Source: Desulforhopalus sp. (GTDB lineage: Bacteria; Desulfobacterota; Desulfobulbia; Desulfobulbales; Desulfocapsaceae). Taken from it: a stretch of 64,000 bases of DNA. The DNA lies in the NCBI GenBank assembly GCA_030247675.1, contig JAOTRX010000011.1:102352-166351 (forward strand). Reading direction: 5' to 3'. Positions 33,862-42,636 of the stretch are shown in pieces. Under the pieces are notes generated by a model, which saw only the letters and a list, made by a program, of their open reading frames with translations, was not told where the DNA came from and searched no databases. The stretch's first letter is position 1; each line of letters opens with the position of its first letter. The translations under genes and the position numbers were made by a program.

Positions 33862-34134
33862 ATGCTAGGCGAATCGAGCAATATTTCCACTCTCATTCAT
33901 AGTGAAAGAATTTCCCGGGGGAATCAGATCCGACCCGGAGGAGGGCAGGAGGAGGAAGATGCACAGCAACAAAGCTATGCCGATGTTGCCTCTTTTTCCC
34001 CGCAATCGCTGGCACTCGCAAGAAACGTTACTCCAGCCGGAGCTTCTGCCGAGCAAGAACAGCCGCAATCACAAGGGCGAGGGCAGGGGGGAGATCGTAG
34101 CGGGTCGGCCAGATTGATTGATATCCGGGTGTGA
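33862..34134 (+). CDS. Small unknown hydrophilic protein
   Basis: A 90-residue protein of unknown family, rich in Gln, Glu, Ser and Gly (RPGGGQEEEDAQQQS, EQEQPQSQGRGQGG), probably disordered. The one motif of note is ASFSPQSLALAR, similar in style to the ISPEARALA strings of some secreted or flagella-linked deltaproteobacterial proteins. A near-perfect ribosome site (AAGGAGGTGA) before the ATG at 33862 and a terminator after it argue that the gene is real and well expressed. Confidence 0.55.
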   Translation: MLGESSNISTLIHSERISRGNQIRPGGGQEEEDAQQQSYADVASFSPQSLALARNVTPAGASAEQEQPQSQGRGQGGDRSGSARLIDIRV

Positions 34135-34157
34135 TGCGTCTTGTTTTTAGTGCTGTG

Positions 34158-34197
34158 CCCGGGGGGGGCAGGTTATAAGCTCCCCCGGTTTTGTTTC
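34158..34197 (+). terminator. Terminator after the small hydrophilic gene
   Basis: CCGGGGG and CCCCCGG arms around 34158-34188 are followed by TTTTGTTT on the + strand. Confidence 0.75.
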
Positions 34198-34200
34198 AAT

Positions 34201-34255
34201 CGCTCTAATCCGCTTGTTTTCTTTTGAAAGCAAGCGGATTCTTTTGTTTAGAGCG
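34201..34255. terminator. Long hairpin at the hemB 3' end
   Basis: AATCCGCTTGTTTTC at 34207-34221 pairs with GAAAGCAAGCGGATT at 34226-34240 (one G-U), inside outer arms CGCTCTAA and TTAGAGCG. TCTTTTGTTT follows on the + strand. On the - strand it overlaps the hemB stop. It probably separates the converging units. Confidence 0.65.
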
Positions 34256-35225
34256 CTTGCAGACGCTTTGCCATATCCTTGGCGAAGTAAGTAATGATAA
34301 TATCAGCACCCGCCCTTTTTATCGACAGCAGGGTTTCTTCCATAACCCGGTCACCATCGATCCAGCCCTTTTCGGCGGCAGCCTTGATCATTGCGTATTC
34401 GCCGCTGACATGATAGGCGGCAATCGGCAAATCGAACTCGTCACGCAGGCGAGAGACAATATCCAGGTAAGCGACGGCTGGTTTGACGATAAGGATGTCG
34501 GCACCTTCGTCGACATCGAGGGTCGCTTCCCGTAAGGCCTCTCGGCTGTTGGCCGGATCCATCTGATAGCTTTTGCGGTCGCCGAATTGCGGGGCACAGT
34601 CGGCGGCATCCCGAAATGGACCGTAGAAGGCCGAGGCGTACTTGACCGCGTAGGACATGATCGGCACTGACTCGTGGTTGTTTTCATCAAGAGCGGCCCG
34701 GATCTCTGCTACCCGGCCGTCCATCATATCGGAAGGCGCCACCATGTCGGCACCCGCCTCGGCATGGGACAGGGCTGTTTTGGCAAGAATTTCCAAGGTG
34801 GCGTCGTTGTCGACGACATTATTGATCAGACAGCCGCAATGGCCGTGGTCGGTATATTCGCACAGGCAGACATCGGTAACAACGAGCAGCTCGGGCACCT
34901 TATTTTTCAGTTCTCTGATCGCCGTTTGGATAATGCCGTTTTTAGCGTGGGCACCCGAGCCTACACCGTCCTTCTTCTCCGGTAAGCCAAAGAGAATGAC
35001 GGAATGCACACCAAGTTTCAAGCACTCCCTGGCCTCTGCCGCCAGCTGGTCGACGCTCAGACGGAATACACCGGGCATGGAGGGGATGACCTCGCGCTTG
35101 TTCTTGCCCGGCATGACAAACAGGGGATAGATGAACTGGCTCGCGGTGAGCTGTGTTTCTCGGATAAGTGCACGAAAAGCACTGCTCTTTCGAAGTCTTC
35201 TGGGTCTATTTTCTGGAAAAACCAT
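34248..35225 (-). CDS. hemB: Delta-aminolevulinic acid dehydratase (porphobilinogen synthase)
   Basis: Condenses two aminolevulinate molecules to porphobilinogen for haem, sirohaem and B12. The 325 residues have a TIM barrel with DVCLCEYTDHGHCG, whose cysteines bind the active-site zinc, APSDMMDGRV, and the two Schiff-base lysines in YAVKYASAFYGP and ILIVKPAVAYLD. The ATG at 35225 has GGAG 5 bases upstream. An ATG at 35261 would add 12 unmatched residues. B12 demand fits the class II reductase nearby, though they are separate transcripts. Confidence 0.96.
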   Translation of the reverse strand: MVFPENRPRRLRKSSAFRALIRETQLTASQFIYPLFVMPGKNKREVIPSMPGVFRLSVDQLAAEARECLKLGVHSVILFGLPEKKDGVGSGAHAKNGIIQTAIRELKNKVPELLVVTDVCLCEYTDHGHCGCLINNVVDNDATLEILAKTALSHAEAGADMVAPSDMMDGRVAEIRAALDENNHESVPIMSYAVKYASAFYGPFRDAADCAPQFGDRKSYQMDPANSREALREATLDVDEGADILIVKPAVAYLDIVSRLRDEFDLPIAAYHVSGEYAMIKAAAEKGWIDGDRVMEETLLSIKRAGADIIITYFAKDMAKRLQAL

Positions 35226-35325
35226 GGATGCTCCTGTAGTGGTGAGGTTGGGCCGAATCATTGGGAAATTGCAAATTGCCAGACATCAGCGCTTCCCGTG
35301 TTGGTTTCGGTAGTTGCACGTCGAC

Positions 35326-36693
35326 CTATTGAATGATGTTCAGAGATTTTAGCTTTTTATGAAGATGACTCCTCTCCAGGCCAACGAGTTCGGCGGTTTT
35401 CGAAATGTTATTGTCGTTGGCGAGGAGCTTATTCTGCAGGTATTCCTTTTCAAAAAGCCTCTTGGCAGTTTTATAGTCGAGGGCGAGAAGTAACCCCAGA
35501 TTGGTTTCGCAGCCCACTGGCCCCGCCGCTTGTCCCGGATGCAAAAAGAGAGAAATGTGTCCGGCGTTGATGACCGGCTCTTGGCACATGATCACCAATC
35601 GTTCGACAAAATTGCGCAGTTCCCGCACATTTCCCGGCCAATGATGCTCCATCATCGCCTGATAGGCATCAGGGGTGAAGTGTTTGCCCTTAAGGCCCTT
35701 GCCGGTCAAGTCCTGGATGATGGCTGTTACCAGTAAAGGGATGTCCTCCAGGCGATCCCTGAGCTGGGGAACATGAATCGGCACGACATTAAGACGCCAA
35801 AAAAGATCGGCCCGAAACTTGCCGGCCTCTATATCCTCTTCGAGATTTTTGTTGGTGGCGGCAAGTACCCTGACGTTGACTTTTATGGTTTTGCTGCCGC
35901 CAACCCGTTCAAACTTTTGCTCTTGAAGAATGCGCAGGATTTTTGCCTGGGTGTTGAGGCTCATGTCGCCGATTTCGTCAAGAAAGAGAATGCCGCCGTC
36001 GGCCTGGTCGAATTTACCGCGCTTGCTGGCGTGGGCTCCGGTAAAGGATCCTTTCTCGTGACCAAACAGCTCTGATTCGATCAGCTCTTCGGGTATGGCC
36101 GCGCAGTTGACCTCAATCATCGGTTGGTCGCAGGACTTTGAAGAACGGTGAATCGATTGGGCGACCAATTCTTTGCCCGTGCCATGATCGCCCCTGATCA
36201 AAACCCAGGCATCGGTTGGGGCAACCATATCGATCTGTTGCTTCAAGGCCCGTATTGCCGCCGATTCCCCAGTGAGAATCGGTTTCTCGGGGGATCGTTG
36301 GCGCAGAAGGAGGTTTTCCTGTTCCAGTTTGGCAAAGCGCAGGCCGTTGGTTATGGCGAGGATAATCTTGTCGTAGGACAGGGGCTTTTCGATGAAATCA
36401 AAGGCGCCTTTGCGTGTTGCCTGAACCGCTGTCTCAATGGTGCCATGGCCGGATATCATGATTATCGGCATATGATACCGTTCGCGGATTTTCTCCAGGG
36501 CGGCCAGGCCGTCCATGCTGTCCCCCAGCCAGATATCGAGCAGTACCAGGTCAATGTTCGTCGATTCGAGGAGGTCAAGGCCCTCCTCGGCGGAAGAAGC
36601 GGTGATAGAGGAAAATCCTTCGTCTTCAAGAACACCGGCCAGCGTCTCCCGGATGCTGATCTCGTCATCAATTATGAGAATGCGTTTGTTCAT
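35326..36693 (-). CDS. ntrX: Sigma-54-dependent response regulator, NtrX type
   Basis: A 455-residue activator partnered with the NtrY kinase encoded 90 bases upstream. It has a receiver domain (1-120) with IIDDE, phospho-Asp in LVLLDIWLG and the KPL lysine. A central AAA+ domain follows with Walker A GDHGTGKE (Asp where Glu is usual), ELFGHEKGSFTGAHAS (GSFTGA loop that touches sigma-54) and GGILFLDEIGDM. It ends in a Fis-type helix-turn-helix (NNISKTAELVGLERSHLHKKL). Likely controls nitrogen, redox or envelope genes from sigma-54 promoters; no target is evident here. Confidence 0.9.
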   Translation of the reverse strand: MNKRILIIDDEISIRETLAGVLEDEGFSSITASSAEEGLDLLESTNIDLVLLDIWLGDSMDGLAALEKIRERYHMPIIMISGHGTIETAVQATRKGAFDFIEKPLSYDKIILAITNGLRFAKLEQENLLLRQRSPEKPILTGESAAIRALKQQIDMVAPTDAWVLIRGDHGTGKELVAQSIHRSSKSCDQPMIEVNCAAIPEELIESELFGHEKGSFTGAHASKRGKFDQADGGILFLDEIGDMSLNTQAKILRILQEQKFERVGGSKTIKVNVRVLAATNKNLEEDIEAGKFRADLFWRLNVVPIHVPQLRDRLEDIPLLVTAIIQDLTGKGLKGKHFTPDAYQAMMEHHWPGNVRELRNFVERLVIMCQEPVINAGHISLFLHPGQAAGPVGCETNLGLLLALDYKTAKRLFEKEYLQNKLLANDNNISKTAELVGLERSHLHKKLKSLNIIQ

Positions 36694-36783
36694 GGAATTG
36701 GCTGTGCCTCGGGTGCGCGGAGGGAGGCAAGTCCCGGTTCGTTAGCAATAGCAACTAAGCTCTGCTCGACATCGACGTTGCCT

Positions 36784-39051
36784 TTAACCCTGTTTCAGGA
36801 GTGGCAGTTCAATAATGAAAACTGACCCGGTGGGTTCATTGTCCTCAACTCGGATGTAGCCGTTATGGTCAGCAACAATCGTCGAGACGATCGCCAGCCC
36901 CAGGCCGGTTCCGGTCTTTTTCGTTGAAAAGTAGGGCTCAAAGAGCTTGAGTTTGTTGTCTTTGGAGATGCCCGGCCCATTATCAAAGACCTTAAGAAAA
37001 ACCTTGTCTTTTTCCGGGTCGAGAGAAAGCTCGATATCTATATTACCGCCATCCGGTAAAACCGCAACAGCATTGTCCAAAAGGTTGATAAGGCAGCGTT
37101 TGATCTGCTCGGCATCAAAGTTGAAGATCGGAATCGCCTCCATTTCCCGGCAGGTAAAGTTTATATTCTTATGGCCTTCCTGGTAAAGGAAAAGTGTGCT
37201 CTTGGCGAGTTTGCCGAGGTCTTCCGGTGATTTCTGCACTTTGGGCATGCGGGCGAATTGTGAGAACTCGCTCACCAGCCGTTTCATTTCATCGACCTGG
37301 GTGATGATGGTGTTTGTGCACTGGTCGAAGATGCTGTTCTCCTCATTGAGGATTTCCGGATAACGGCGGCGCAGGCGCTGGGCTGAAAGCTGGATTGGGG
37401 TAAGCGGGTTTTTGATCTCATGGGCGATCCTTTTTGCCACTTCTCTCCATGCCGCCATGCGCTGCATCTTTTCGAGCTTGGTCAGATTGTCAAAGACCAG
37501 TACGAAGCCGATGGGTTTTCCCCCTTCGTCCTCAAGCCGGGTAAAATTTACCAGGAGAGAGTAGTTTCTGCCGAGGACATTCAGCCGGATATGTTGCTCG
37601 ACGGTGGTCTTGCCGGTAATGTGCAGTTCCTCGATAAAGCCGTCAACGATGGTCGCCTGGTAGCTGGGCAGCACATCCTTGTAGCTGAGTCCGAGGAAAA
37701 GATTCTTATCTATATTTAAAAGCTTTTCGGCAAAGCGGTTAATCGTAGTGATTTTTCCTGCTTCATCAAGGGAGATAACCCCTGCCGAGACGTTTTGCAG
37801 GATGATTTCGGTGTAGCGCCGCCGCTGTTCCGATTCCTGGGAGCTTTGCTGCAGGGCGGCATGGGCCTCTCCCAGTTTTTTGTTGCTGGAGTTGAGGTTG
37901 AGGGTCATCTGGTTGAATGAGTCGACAAGAAGTCCCATCTCATCGTTGGAGTCGCGTTCCATGACGAATTCAAGATCACCATCGGCAACCCGCCTGGTCG
38001 CCAGAACAAGCTTTTCCAGAGGCTCGGTGATGCCCCGGGAGATATATAGGCCAAACCAGATAGCGGCAAAAATCACCAGGAGGGTGACGATCAGCAGGAT
38101 AATCAGCAGCCAGAACTTAAAGGGGTCCTTGAAATGCTTTAATTGCCGGTAACCGGTAATGCCTTTGGAAATATTAGTCATTCTGGCTAATTGCTCACTT
38201 TTAACCAGGAGCGAGGTCACCAGGATTGCCTTGCCGAGTTGGCCGCTGCCCAATTGGATCTCGGCGACACAACTTACCAGATCTCCTACCTGGACCTCTT
38301 GGATGAGGGTCTCTCGAGTTTGCTCGGCTCGTACCTTTTCTAGTACCTCCACCGGCACTTTGGGGAGAATGGTGCTGCGCAGCTGCGGGCCCCGCACGAT
38401 GATTTCCAAGTTCTTGTCGTTGGTAAACAGGCTGAGGCTGTCGGGGCCATTAATCGGGTTGAAGGAAAGGATATTCTCCAGGGTCTTGCTGATGTCCTCC
38501 GGTGTATAGGATCCGATATCGAGGTCTTTTAATCGTTCGTCGATGCCCTTGCTCATGAGGGCAACTTGGTCTTCCTTTTCGTGGAGCAAGGATTGGGCAA
38601 GTTTCAGTGATTCGGTAAGGGAGTCTTCGATGCTCGTATTAAACCAGTAATCCATGCTGGTGGAGACAAACTGGAGGGCGACGAAAAAGAGCAAAATGGT
38701 TGGAATGAGTGTCAGGGAGAGGAAGGAGACAATCAGTTTTGTTTTGAGTTTATTGCCGAGCCGGTTGGCCCGCCGCTCGAAGAGGAGTTCAGCCAGGTGA
38801 CGGAGTACCAAAAAGAGTACGAACAACACCAACAGGACGTTAATGTTGATGAGGGCGAAGATTAAGATATTATTTGTTAAAGGGACCTCGGTTCCGCCTT
38901 TGAGAAAAGTGCTTTGCAGCCAGACAAAGAAGGGGATGAGGAGCAGGCAGATGAAAATGGTCCGGCGGACGAGTTTTCGTTTCTGCTGTATCTGCTCAGC
39001 ACTGTAGGGCCGCCTGTTTTCGGTCTGCTCTTTCTCGGGGGGATTATTCAT
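36784..39051 (-). CDS. ntrY: Membrane sensor histidine kinase, NtrY type
   Basis: A 755-residue inner-membrane kinase. Two membrane spans near residues 30-90 and a third at about 105-130 precede a periplasmic sensor part. A further span at about 310, a HAMP linker (about 335-390) and a PAS domain (about 415-520) follow. HisKA carries phospho-His in AHEIKNPLTPIQLSAQRL, and the ATPase domain has NLLDNAVAV, DNGPGI and GTGLGLAIV. The multi-span N-terminus is typical of NtrY rather than soluble NtrB. It lies between the DUF4390 gene and ntrX, all on the - strand. Confidence 0.92.
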   Translation of the reverse strand: MNNPPEKEQTENRRPYSAEQIQQKRKLVRRTIFICLLLIPFFVWLQSTFLKGGTEVPLTNNILIFALININVLLVLFVLFLVLRHLAELLFERRANRLGNKLKTKLIVSFLSLTLIPTILLFFVALQFVSTSMDYWFNTSIEDSLTESLKLAQSLLHEKEDQVALMSKGIDERLKDLDIGSYTPEDISKTLENILSFNPINGPDSLSLFTNDKNLEIIVRGPQLRSTILPKVPVEVLEKVRAEQTRETLIQEVQVGDLVSCVAEIQLGSGQLGKAILVTSLLVKSEQLARMTNISKGITGYRQLKHFKDPFKFWLLIILLIVTLLVIFAAIWFGLYISRGITEPLEKLVLATRRVADGDLEFVMERDSNDEMGLLVDSFNQMTLNLNSSNKKLGEAHAALQQSSQESEQRRRYTEIILQNVSAGVISLDEAGKITTINRFAEKLLNIDKNLFLGLSYKDVLPSYQATIVDGFIEELHITGKTTVEQHIRLNVLGRNYSLLVNFTRLEDEGGKPIGFVLVFDNLTKLEKMQRMAAWREVAKRIAHEIKNPLTPIQLSAQRLRRRYPEILNEENSIFDQCTNTIITQVDEMKRLVSEFSQFARMPKVQKSPEDLGKLAKSTLFLYQEGHKNINFTCREMEAIPIFNFDAEQIKRCLINLLDNAVAVLPDGGNIDIELSLDPEKDKVFLKVFDNGPGISKDNKLKLFEPYFSTKKTGTGLGLAIVSTIVADHNGYIRVEDNEPTGSVFIIELPLLKQG

Positions 39052-39060
39052 TGTCGGCTA

Positions 39061-39633
39061 TCAGTAGGCAAATTTAAGGAAATACCAGTCCGTCGCCACT
39101 TCCGACCACGAAAGAAAGGGCACGACATTGTGGAGACTAAGCGGCAAGGTCTTTTGATACAGTTCGGCGCGAAGTTTCAGTTTGTAGCTATTGTCGGGGA
39201 TGAGCTGCTGCAGTGCGACGACCTTGGTGCCGTTAAGCTCGTTGAGGGCCTTTTGTGCCTCCTCCAGGGTTTTAAAAGAAAGGGTTTTGTTGTTTTCCTC
39301 TTCGAGGGTGATCCGGTAATTTTCCTTCAAGGGGTCATAGGTCATTATGTGTTGAAATACGAGGGAGGCAATCTGTTCGTCCGGCCAGTTTTCCTTGGTT
39401 TTGTACAGTTCGATAAAAAATGAGAATTTGAGGGCTATGCCGCTACGCAGTATGGCCACCATTTCCGGCGTGAAGTCGTAATCAAGGGTGCCGAAGGCTA
39501 AAAGATGTGTTGTGGAAGAGGTGGCCGTTACTTCCTTGAAAGCAGCCTTCCTTTTTGCATCGGCCGCCGAAGCAGGTTGGGCAGCGCTTAGACAAAAGAG
39601 CCAGAATGTGAGAAAAATCACAATGAGTTTCAA
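39061..39633 (-). CDS. DUF4390 exported protein
   Basis: A small exported protein often found just upstream of ntrYX, with the DUF4390 pattern of a beta-rich region (FTPEMVAILRSGIALKFSF, FIELYKTKENW, LVFQHIMTYDPL). The frame is open to 39969, but the upstream part looks like noise. The TTG at 39633 gives MKLIVIFLTFWLFCLSAAQPAS, a good signal peptide, and a 190-residue protein. There is no strong ribosome site, so the start is uncertain. It ends 9 bases before ntrY and may sense or relay an envelope signal to it. Confidence 0.7.
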   Translation of the reverse strand: MKLIVIFLTFWLFCLSAAQPASAADAKRKAAFKEVTATSSTTHLLAFGTLDYDFTPEMVAILRSGIALKFSFFIELYKTKENWPDEQIASLVFQHIMTYDPLKENYRITLEEENNKTLSFKTLEEAQKALNELNGTKVVALQQLIPDNSYKLKLRAELYQKTLPLSLHNVVPFLSWSEVATDWYFLKFAY

Positions 39634-39904
39634 GAATATATCCGAATAAAAGAAGTGATCGGCGGTGAGACCTCGGTACTGGGTGAGGTGGAGAATCGTT
39701 TGCCTACCTCGCCTGTGCCGCAGGATGTGACGACGGCCCTCCTCTTCAGGAAGGAGGGCCATTTGGTGTGTGGTGATCTGTCGTGACAGCAAGCAAGCCC
39801 AGTTTGCCGGTAATCTACCTGATCTTCGATCGGTTGTCCATGGCTTGTTCCACCCTCTTTCTGTGAGTCGGCTGTTCGTTTTGCCGGTTTGCAAGATTGC
39901 CTCC

Positions 39905-39933
39905 TTGACAATCGGCCGGGTGAAGGTTATCGT
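39905..39933 (+). promoter_or_regulatory. Candidate promoter for the NifX-like gene
   Basis: TTGACA at 39905-39910 and TATCGT at 39928-39933 are separated by 17 bases and lie about 72 bases before the ATG at 40006. Confidence 0.45.
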
Positions 39934-40005
39934 GCAAATGCACAAAATGATGATCTTGGCAATTAGCAATACATTCTTTAAATGTCTTTAATAAGGAGAA
40001 ACAAC

Positions 40006-40395
40006 ATGCAGGTAGCAATTCCAACTAATAGTCCAGGGGGCCTTGAGGCGCAACGTTCAGACCATTTTGGCCACTGTGACATCTTTACCGTCGTCGAGTT
40101 TGACGAGCAAAAAAATGTCAAAAATGTAAAGACCATAGCCAACGGTGGACATGAGGCTGGCGGGTGTTTAGTGCCGGTGCAACTTCTGCACGCCGCAGGA
40201 GTTCAGGCAATAATCGTCGGTGGCATGGGGGGACGACCCCTGCGTGGCTTTGCCGAGGTAGGGATCACCGTCTATTTTGCCGATCGTGGAAGCATGCAGA
40301 CCGTCAGTGATGTGGTTGACGGTTTTGTAGGCAACAGCCTGCCCGTAATGCATGCCGATCAGGCCTGTCAAGGGTCGGGGAACTGTCAGCACTGA
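40006..40395 (+). CDS. NifX/NifB-C-terminal-like (DINIF-type) protein
   Basis: A 129-residue protein of the dinitrogenase iron-molybdenum cofactor family: MQVAIPTNSPGGLEAQRSDH, a HFGHCDIFTVVE motif, GGCLVPVQLLHAAGVQAII and IVGGMGGRPL. It binds metal-sulfur cluster precursors. Free-standing members in sulfate reducers are usually linked to iron-sulfur handling rather than to nitrogenase. The Cys- and His-containing tail (ACQGSGNCQH) could help metal binding. The ATG at 40006 has AAGGAG 7 bases upstream. A terminator follows, so it is a single-gene unit beside the DUF134 gene. Confidence 0.82.
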   Translation: MQVAIPTNSPGGLEAQRSDHFGHCDIFTVVEFDEQKNVKNVKTIANGGHEAGGCLVPVQLLHAAGVQAIIVGGMGGRPLRGFAEVGITVYFADRGSMQTVSDVVDGFVGNSLPVMHADQACQGSGNCQH

Positions 40396-40440
40396 TGGAT
40401 TGATTTTTCCCTTCACAACCGGTATAAGGGGCCTTTAGCT

Positions 40441-40468
40441 GGACGCTCCTCCTTGGAGCGTCCCTTTT
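40441..40468 (+). terminator. Terminator of the NifX-like gene
   Basis: GGACGCTCC and GGAGCGTCC form a 9-bp stem with loop TCCTT, followed by CTTTT. Confidence 0.85.
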
Positions 40469-40583
40469 GCCGTATCATTGCAGGTGGTTGAGATTTATAC
40501 CTCATTTGCATCGGTGGTAACAAGGTAGCTCGTCAAAGCAAGGTGTTTGCCTATTGCATTGGAGCCGGTTTCCGGAGGGATAT

Positions 40584-40886
40584 ATGTCGCCAAGACCTAA
40601 AAAAGAGAGGAAATGCCAAGGCCAGTTTTGTGGTAAGGCCTTTAAGCCCACCGGAACCCCGCTTGTCTCCCTCAGGCAGATTTCCCTCCACAATGACGAG
40701 CTCGAGGCCTTGCGGCTTTGCGATAAAGAGGGGATGACCCAGGAAGAGGCAGGGAAAAGCATGGGGGTGTCCCGCGGCACTATCCAGCGGATTATCACCG
40801 CCGCCAGGCAGAAGGTCGCCGAGGCCTTGACCGGCGGTCACGCCCTGGTATTTGTAGACCAGATAGAGACACCTGAAACAGAGTAG
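40584..40886 (+). CDS. DUF134 helix-turn-helix regulator
   Basis: A 100-residue DNA-binding protein of the DUF134 family: MSPRPKKERKCQ, FKPTGTPLVSLRQISL, then DELEALRLCDKEGMTQEEAG and KSMGVSRGTIQRII, a sigma-70 region-4-like helix-turn-helix. The family typically sits next to NifX-like genes, as here, and probably regulates them. The ATG at 40584 has GGAGGG 5 bases upstream and is preferred over an ATG at 40554. Confidence 0.85.
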   Translation: MSPRPKKERKCQGQFCGKAFKPTGTPLVSLRQISLHNDELEALRLCDKEGMTQEEAGKSMGVSRGTIQRIITAARQKVAEALTGGHALVFVDQIETPETE

Positions 40887-40935
40887 GCAGTTTTTTGCCG
40901 GTGCGGCTCACCGCAGCGTAGCCCTGGCGGAGGAA

Positions 40936-42522
40936 TCAGATATTCTCGCGGGTCTTGTGAAAGATGATGGCGGGCCACTTCTCCATGAAATAGTTCAACA
41001 TCCACTCACTTTGCGCCAGATAGGTGAGAAAACCTTCGGTGTCCCTGGCGAGGGATGCCTGATTTTTCCTTTCGAATTCTTCAAGGGCTTTCTTGTCATC
41101 ACAATATACCCAGCGCGCTGCCTGGTAATCGACGGATTCGTAGATAGCCCGGACACTGTATTCGTTTTGCAACCGGGCCATGGTCACCTCGAATTGCAGG
41201 ACGCCTACCGCCCCCATGATGTAATCTGAACCGATAAGTGGGCGAAAGACCTGAATGGCGCCTTCTTCCGCTAGCTGGACGAGGCCCTTCTGCAGCTGTT
41301 TCATCTTCAGCGGGTCTTTGAGCAGGACCCGGCGGAAATGCTCCGGGGCGAAATTGGGAATGCCGGTAAACTTCAGAGGCTCCTTTGGTGAGAAGGTGTC
41401 GCCGATCTTGATTGTCCCGTGGTTGTGCAGGCCGATGATGTCTCCCGGCCAGGCCTCTTCCACGTTGGATCGTTCCTGGGCCATGAAGATAGTGGCGTTG
41501 GCAAGGGTGATGTCTTTGCCGAGGCGATGGTGTCTGACCTTCATCCCCTTGGTGAATTGGCCGGAGCAGATGCGAAAGAAGGCGATGCGGTCCCGGTGCG
41601 CCGGGTTCATATTGGCCTGAATTTTAAAAACAAAGCCGGTGAAATCCTCTTCTTCCGGATCGACCATGCGGCTTACCGCCTGGCGTGGGCCGGGCGGCGG
41701 AGCCATTTCAACAAAACAGTCGAGCATCTCCCTGATACCGAAATTATTGATGGCACTGCCGAAGAATACCGGGGTCTGGCTGGCCTTCAGATAATGGTCG
41801 TATTCAAAGGGATTGGCGGCGCCGGCGAGGAGTTCCAGGTCCTGGCGCAGGTCGTCGGCTTGGCGGCCGAGCAGCGCATCAACCTGCGGGTCGTTCAGAT
41901 CGTCGATAAAGATACCCTGCACATCGCGGGTATTTTGACCAGGAGTAAAGAGATGGAGGGCCTTGCGGTAGATATTGTATACGCCCTTGAAGGTCTTGCC
42001 CATGCCGATCGGCCAGGAAAGGGGGGTACACTCAATCTGCAGCTTTTCTTCGATCTCTGCCATGATATCGAGCGGCGACATGCCCTCGCGGTCGAGCTTA
42101 TTGATAAAGGTCATGATCGGGGTGTTGCGCATCCGGCACACCTCCATCAGTTTCTCGGTTTGCGCCTCAACGCCTTTGGCGCTGTCGATGACCATCACCG
42201 CTGAATCGACAGCAGTAAGTACCCGGTATGTGTCCTCTGAAAAGTCCTGGTGGCCGGGGGTGTCGAGGAGGTTGACTTCATAATCCCGATAGGTGAACTT
42301 CATCACCGAAGTCGTTACGGAAATGCCGCGTTCCTGTTCGATTGCCATCCAATCGCTGGTAGCATGACGGTCTACTTTCCGCGATTTCACTGCACCGGCC
42401 ATGTTGATGGCCCCTCCGAATAGAAGCAGTTTTTCGGTAAGCGTAGTCTTCCCCGCATCGGGATGGCTGATGATCCCGAAGGTCCGCCTCCTGGCGATTT
42501 CCTGGTGCTGTTGTTTACTCAT
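40936..42522 (-). CDS. prfC: Peptide chain release factor 3
   Basis: A GTPase that removes RF1/RF2 from the ribosome after termination. The 528-residue length is standard. It has G1 SHPDAGKTT, the G2 region ERGISVTTS, G3 DTPGHQDF, G4 NKLD, then domains II and III with RMVDPEEEDFTGFVFKI and GAVGVLQFEV. It is transcribed away from rfbB with a start-to-start gap of 114 bases, and converges on the DUF134 gene. Nothing unusual was seen. Confidence 0.96.
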   Translation of the reverse strand: MSKQQHQEIARRRTFGIISHPDAGKTTLTEKLLLFGGAINMAGAVKSRKVDRHATSDWMAIEQERGISVTTSVMKFTYRDYEVNLLDTPGHQDFSEDTYRVLTAVDSAVMVIDSAKGVEAQTEKLMEVCRMRNTPIMTFINKLDREGMSPLDIMAEIEEKLQIECTPLSWPIGMGKTFKGVYNIYRKALHLFTPGQNTRDVQGIFIDDLNDPQVDALLGRQADDLRQDLELLAGAANPFEYDHYLKASQTPVFFGSAINNFGIREMLDCFVEMAPPPGPRQAVSRMVDPEEEDFTGFVFKIQANMNPAHRDRIAFFRICSGQFTKGMKVRHHRLGKDITLANATIFMAQERSNVEEAWPGDIIGLHNHGTIKIGDTFSPKEPLKFTGIPNFAPEHFRRVLLKDPLKMKQLQKGLVQLAEEGAIQVFRPLIGSDYIMGAVGVLQFEVTMARLQNEYSVRAIYESVDYQAARWVYCDDKKALEEFERKNQASLARDTEGFLTYLAQSEWMLNYFMEKWPAIIFHKTRENI

Positions 42523-42636
42523 GGCTGCTGAAAATAGAACTTTGATTTATGGAATGAACTTATTATAAGAACATGCAGAAAAAAAGTGAGTAGGATATGT
42601 TCTTTTTCCGATAATGCAAACAGAAAACTGACACCA

